DNA of 9,626 nucleotides from Flavobacterium psychrophilum. Lineage in GTDB: Bacteria > Bacteroidota > Bacteroidia > Flavobacteriales > Flavobacteriaceae. Positions 6,085-9,626 of this stretch are shown piece by piece. The stretch lies in the NCBI GenBank assembly GCA_022729635.1, contig DZAU01000071.1, forward strand, positions 1 through 9,626, in the 5' to 3' direction. Made by a program: the position numbers and the translations under genes. Every line of letters begins with the position of its first letter. Position 1 is the first letter of the stretch. Below the pieces are notes generated by a model. It did no database searches, was not told the origin of the DNA, and saw nothing but the letters and a program-made list of their open reading frames with translations.

Positions 6085-8844
6085 ATGACAAACACTTCTT
6101 TTTTAGATAAAATAGCACAAGTTCTAATTGCCGATTATTCAGGAAAACTCTCAAATATAACTGTAGTTTTACCGAATAAACGAGCCAAAATATTTCTAAT
6201 CGAAGCATTAAAAAAACAAGCTTCCGCCAATATTCTGTCGCCAAATATTGTCAGTATTGAAGATTTTGTTCAAGACATTGCCGGAATTCGGTCTATTGAT
6301 AGTGTAGAATTGTTGTTTGAATTTTACACCGTTTATCTTTCTATAACAGAGAAAGAGCAAGAATCCTTTGAAACATTTGCTAATTGGGCAAAAACACTTT
6401 TACAGGATTTCAATGAAATTGATCGTTATTTATTGGAACCAAACCATATTCTTTCTTATCTAAAAGATATTGAAGACATCAAAAAGTGGGGAATCGAGGT
6501 CGAAGACAAAACCCAACTTCTTGAAAAGTATATTGATTTTTGGAAGTTATTGCCAAATTATTATCAATCACTTTACAATCATTTATTGCATAACGGAATC
6601 GGTTATCAAGGTTTGATTTATCGAGAAGCTTTCAATAATCTTAATCATTTTTCGGATTCCATAAAAGAGAAACAATTTCTTTTTGCTGGTTTCAACGCTT
6701 TGAATACTGCCGAAGAAAAGATTATTCAACACTTATTATCGTCTGACCAAGCCAAAATTTATTGGGATGCAGATCAAACTTTTCTAAACGACCCTTTTCA
6801 CGATGCAGGATTGTTTGTGAGGAGGTTCAAATCGAACTGGAAACACTATAAATCAAACCCTTTTGAATGGATTGTAGATGATTTTTCGCAGTCGAAAAAC
6901 ATCCAAATTATTGGCACTCCAAAAACTGTTGGTCAGACCAAAATAGTAGGAAGCATCATAGAAAACATCATCAATACTAATCCTGAAGCCTCATTAGACA
7001 AAGTTGCCATTGTTCTAGCCGAAGAAAACCTTCTAACTCCACTAATGTATTCGCTGCCATCAAGTGTTGGTGCTTTGAACATCACTATGGGATATTCTGG
7101 CAAAAACAATCCGGCTCAGATTTTGATTGCCAAATTGTTCAAAATGCACACGAATGCTTTGTCCAGAAATGCTAAAAGCTATGTGTTTTATTACAAAGAT
7201 GTTTTGGATATTTTGACACATCCTTTGATTGAACCTTATGCTAATTCTCGGAAATTAGTTCAGATTGTCAATAAAAACAACTATACTTTTATTACTCATA
7301 AAAAATTATTGGAGTTGAATGAAAATTCTAATACTCTATTTGATTTATTGTTTAATAAATGGGAAAATGGTTCGAAAGCAGTTTTAGACACTATTTCTAA
7401 ATTGTTGCTGGAAATAAAAAACAATTTGAACAACGACAGCGAAGAGGAGAAAATCACGAAAGCCTTTGTTTATGCTATTTTCAAAGTAATCAACAAACTG
7501 ATTAATTACTATTCGAAATACGAACACTTTGATAAAATCGAAACGCTGCATACTATTTACAAACAAATAATTGATTTAGCCGAAGTTTCATTTGAAGGAG
7601 AACCTTTGAACGGATTGCAAATTATGGGAGTTTTAGAAAGTAGGGTTTTGGATTTTGAAACCGTGATTGTTACATCGATGAATGAAGGAAAATTACCGGC
7701 AGGAAAGTCCCAAAATTCTTTTATTCCTTATGATGTAAAAAGGGAGTTAGGTTTGCCTACCTTCAAAGAAAAAGATGCCATTTACACGTATCATTTTTAC
7801 CATTTATTGCAGCGAGCCAAGAACATATATTTGCTTTACAATACCGAAAGTGAAGGACTTGATTCGGGAGAACCAAGTCGTTTCATCACTCAATTAGAAA
7901 TAGAAAAGCAACCAAAACACGCACTTACGCACGAGATTTATAATGCTGTTTTACCCGAAATGGCTTATCAACCAATGGTAATTCCAAAATCGGAATCAGT
8001 TATGATGCGTTTAATAGAAATTGCCAAAAAAGGGTTTTCGCCATCGGCATTGACAAGTTACATCCGTAATCCGATTCAGTTTTATTTTCAAAAGATTTTG
8101 CGTATTAGCGAGGTAGAAGAAGTCGAGGAAAATATCGCTTTGAATACGCTAGGAACCATTATTCACGAAACATTGGAGGTCTTATACACTCCTTTTATCG
8201 GGAAGTATTTATCCGAAAATGATATTTTAAGTTGCTTCAAACTTTTGGACGCCGAAGTATTGAACCAATTTAAGTTAGTTTACAAAGAAGGTGAAATTAA
8301 AAAAGGGAGAAATTTACTTGCTTTTGAAGTGGCCAAACGGAATATTTCAAATTTTTTAAAAATTGAATTAGAAAATATTAAAAATGGCGATGCTATTAAG
8401 ATTTTACATTTGGAAAAAGCTTGCGAAAGAACTTTGGAACATCCAAGTTTGCCGTTTTCGATAAAAATTGCAGGGAAAGTGGATCGAATTGAAGAGCGAA
8501 ATGGAATCATTCGAATCATCGATTACAAAACTGGTAAAGTCGAAAAAACAAACGTTACTTTAAAATCTTGGAACAGACTAACCGAAGAAATCAAAAACGA
8601 CAAAATTATTCAGGTTTTGGCATACACTTTTATGTTTGAAAATGAAGCGAACGGAAAACCGATTGAAGCGGGAATCATCTCTTTTAAAAACTTAAAATCG
8701 GGATTTTTGCCTTTTACTTTTAAAGTAGATAAAGAAGAAACCAGCATAATAAATGAAGAAATTCTATTTCATTATTTAGAACAAATGGTTTTGTTGTTGA
8801 ATGAAATTTTAGATGAGACAATTCCTTTTGAGGAGAAAATTTAA
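6085..8844 (+). CDS. addB: AddB-like PD-(D/E)XK nuclease subunit with inactive helicase region
   Basis: Predicted second subunit of an AddAB-type end-resection complex, 919 residues. The N-terminal half has a degenerate helicase fold: VVLPNKRA (27-34) aligns with the strand that follows Walker A in Bacillus AddB, but no GxGKT precedes it. GLQIMGVLESR (to R520) and MNEGKLP (532-538) are AddB/RecC-like blocks. The C-terminal nuclease has H694 in IIHE, D800 in GKVDR, D813-Y-K815 in IDYKTG, then Q843 and Y847, so its active site looks intact. The iron-sulfur cysteines of classical AddB are missing: the expected YxxCP is Y-I-R-N662-P, and the only cysteines are C717 and C780. I chose ATG 6085; an in-frame TTG at 6058 lies in the terminator hairpin and would add MNGFFYIYK, which is not credible. 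The partner is presumably the helicase at 1-3153. Read alone it could be called a generic RecB-family exonuclease, but the two-gene context favours AddB. Confidence 0.85.
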   Translation: MTNTSFLDKIAQVLIADYSGKLSNITVVLPNKRAKIFLIEALKKQASANILSPNIVSIEDFVQDIAGIRSIDSVELLFEFYTVYLSITEKEQESFETFANWAKTLLQDFNEIDRYLLEPNHILSYLKDIEDIKKWGIEVEDKTQLLEKYIDFWKLLPNYYQSLYNHLLHNGIGYQGLIYREAFNNLNHFSDSIKEKQFLFAGFNALNTAEEKIIQHLLSSDQAKIYWDADQTFLNDPFHDAGLFVRRFKSNWKHYKSNPFEWIVDDFSQSKNIQIIGTPKTVGQTKIVGSIIENIINTNPEASLDKVAIVLAEENLLTPLMYSLPSSVGALNITMGYSGKNNPAQILIAKLFKMHTNALSRNAKSYVFYYKDVLDILTHPLIEPYANSRKLVQIVNKNNYTFITHKKLLELNENSNTLFDLLFNKWENGSKAVLDTISKLLLEIKNNLNNDSEEEKITKAFVYAIFKVINKLINYYSKYEHFDKIETLHTIYKQIIDLAEVSFEGEPLNGLQIMGVLESRVLDFETVIVTSMNEGKLPAGKSQNSFIPYDVKRELGLPTFKEKDAIYTYHFYHLLQRAKNIYLLYNTESEGLDSGEPSRFITQLEIEKQPKHALTHEIYNAVLPEMAYQPMVIPKSESVMMRLIEIAKKGFSPSALTSYIRNPIQFYFQKILRISEVEEVEENIALNTLGTIIHETLEVLYTPFIGKYLSENDILSCFKLLDAEVLNQFKLVYKEGEIKKGRNLLAFEVAKRNISNFLKIELENIKNGDAIKILHLEKACERTLEHPSLPFSIKIAGKVDRIEERNGIIRIIDYKTGKVEKTNVTLKSWNRLTEEIKNDKIIQVLAYTFMFENEANGKPIEAGIISFKNLKSGFLPFTFKVDKEETSIINEEILFHYLEQMVLLLNEILDETIPFEEKI

Positions 8845-8878
8845 CCAATAAGTTTACAAAGAGAACTTTAAGAAAGGA

Positions 8879-9626
8879 TTAAATTCCTTTGAAAAAATCC
8901 AATAAAACGGTTTTCAATTCTTCTCGATTTTCAATATGACTCATATGTCCGTCAGCGAGTGTGACAAGTATAATGTCTGAATTTTCCATTTGTTTCACGC
9001 CGATTTCATAAATCAAAACTGGGTCTTTTTTTCCTAGAATCAATAATTTTGGATAAGTCGCAGAACGAAATGAAACCTCAAAGTCTTCCCGGATTTTCAT
9101 TCCTTCAAGCGAAGCAACAACTCCTTGTAATGGCGTTTTTAGTGCTTCGAGTTTTACTTTTTCGATTTCATCTATCATTTTTTTTCGATTTTCTACGCTA
9201 AATAAATTAGCAATGGAAAGTCTTACAAATGCGGTATAATCTTTCTTCACGGTTTTTATGGCACGATTTCGGTTTGCTTTTCGTTCTTCGCTGTCGGCTT
9301 TTGAAGTCGAATTCATCAAAACTAATCCTTTGACAATCATAGGAAACAATTCGGCGAAAGCCAATGCTACATAACCGCCCATAGAATGCCCTACAAAAAT
9401 GGCTTTACGGATTCTCAATTTCGATAAAACAGCACGAACTGCATCAGCATTGTCTTCCATAGAATGCACATAACCCAAACATCCGGATTCGCCGTGACCC
9501 AATAAATCTATTGTTATAACACGATTTTTTTTGCTCCATTCGGGAATTAAATCCTGCCACATCGTTTGGTTTTCCAAAAAACCGTGAAGCAAGACAACAG
9601 CATTGCCTTTTCCGGTATCGGAATAG
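8879..9626 (-). CDS. Alpha/beta hydrolase, N-terminus cut off by window edge
   Basis: Alpha/beta-hydrolase fold protein; 248 residues are visible and the reading frame is still open at the window end, so the gene starts beyond 9626. In the visible part (numbering from Y1 of YSDTGKG) there is the oxyanion-hole HGF block (14-16), DLLGHGES, the nucleophile elbow GHSMGG with S81 (codon at 9383-9385), the acid D201 in LGKKDP and the base H227 in GHMSHIE. The triad is complete, so it should be an active esterase, lipase or C-C hydrolase, probably cytoplasmic as far as can be seen. Similar sequences are annotated as proline iminopeptidase-, BioH- or MhpC-like, but the substrate cannot be inferred here. 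It converges with the AddB-like gene across a 34-bp gap (8845-8878) that has no convincing terminator, so the two transcripts may overlap at their 3' ends. Confidence 0.9.
   Translation of the reverse strand, partial: YSDTGKGNAVVLLHGFLENQTMWQDLIPEWSKKNRVITIDLLGHGESGCLGYVHSMEDNADAVRAVLSKLRIRKAIFVGHSMGGYVALAFAELFPMIVKGLVLMNSTSKADSEERKANRNRAIKTVKKDYTAFVRLSIANLFSVENRKKMIDEIEKVKLEALKTPLQGVVASLEGMKIREDFEVSFRSATYPKLLILGKKDPVLIYEIGVKQMENSDIILVTLADGHMSHIENREELKTVLLDFFKGI

Noticed and set aside
1..8844. A helicase plus nuclease defence system
   Set aside because: UvrD-type helicases and PD-(D/E)XK nucleases occur in defence islands, but the domain order and motifs match AddA and AddB. The neighbours are core metabolic and envelope genes, with no transposase, integrase or other defence gene.
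8845..8878. Bidirectional terminator between the convergent genes
   Set aside because: Only a four-base AAAG/CTTT stem with no flanking T-tract of useful length is visible, which is too weak to call.
8879..9592. Complete 237-residue hydrolase starting at 9592
   Set aside because: The codon there is TTG and the start would fall directly on the oxyanion-hole HGF block. The frame continues to the window edge as YSDTGKGNAVV, so the gene is truncated rather than starting there.

Overview
The window looks like a chromosomal segment of a Flavobacterium-like member of the Bacteroidota. The DNA is AT-rich and starts lack Shine-Dalgarno sequences. One promoter matches the Bacteroidota TTG / TAnnTTTG consensus, and the protein types (RecB-family helicase, Kbl, OmpA with thrombospondin type 3 repeats, inactive-helicase AddB-like nuclease) fit that group. 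The genus is inferred from sequence style and remembered homologues; no search was run.

Layout. On the + strand: an AddA/RecB-like helicase-nuclease (1-3153); a 62-bp repeat-rich gap; 2-amino-3-ketobutyrate CoA ligase kbl (3216-4427), which carries a short GC-rich palindrome in frame; a 122-bp gap with a convincing promoter; an OmpA-family outer-membrane protein with five calcium-binding type-3 repeats (4550-6016); an intrinsic terminator (6042-6073); and an AddB-like nuclease (6085-8844) that starts 11 bp after the terminator T-tract. On the - strand, converging with it after a 34-bp gap, is an alpha/beta hydrolase (8879 to beyond 9626) whose N-terminus is cut off by the window edge.

How the genes relate. 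The first and fourth + strand genes are probably the two subunits of one AddAB-type double-strand-break repair complex. One has intact UvrD-type helicase motifs plus a nuclease. The other has a nuclease but no visible ATPase motif and no iron-sulfur cysteines. They are separated by two functionally unrelated genes: kbl (threonine/glycine metabolism) and the OmpA protein (cell envelope). The OmpA gene appears to be its own strongly expressed unit, with its own promoter, its own terminator and T-ending codon preference.

Most of the window is ordinary core genome. I see no CRISPR array, phage, insertion sequence or recognisable defence island, and I do not claim a new system. The observations most worth following up are the palindrome inserted within kbl, the split AddAB pair with its degenerate AddB subunit, and the repeat-like leader in front of kbl.
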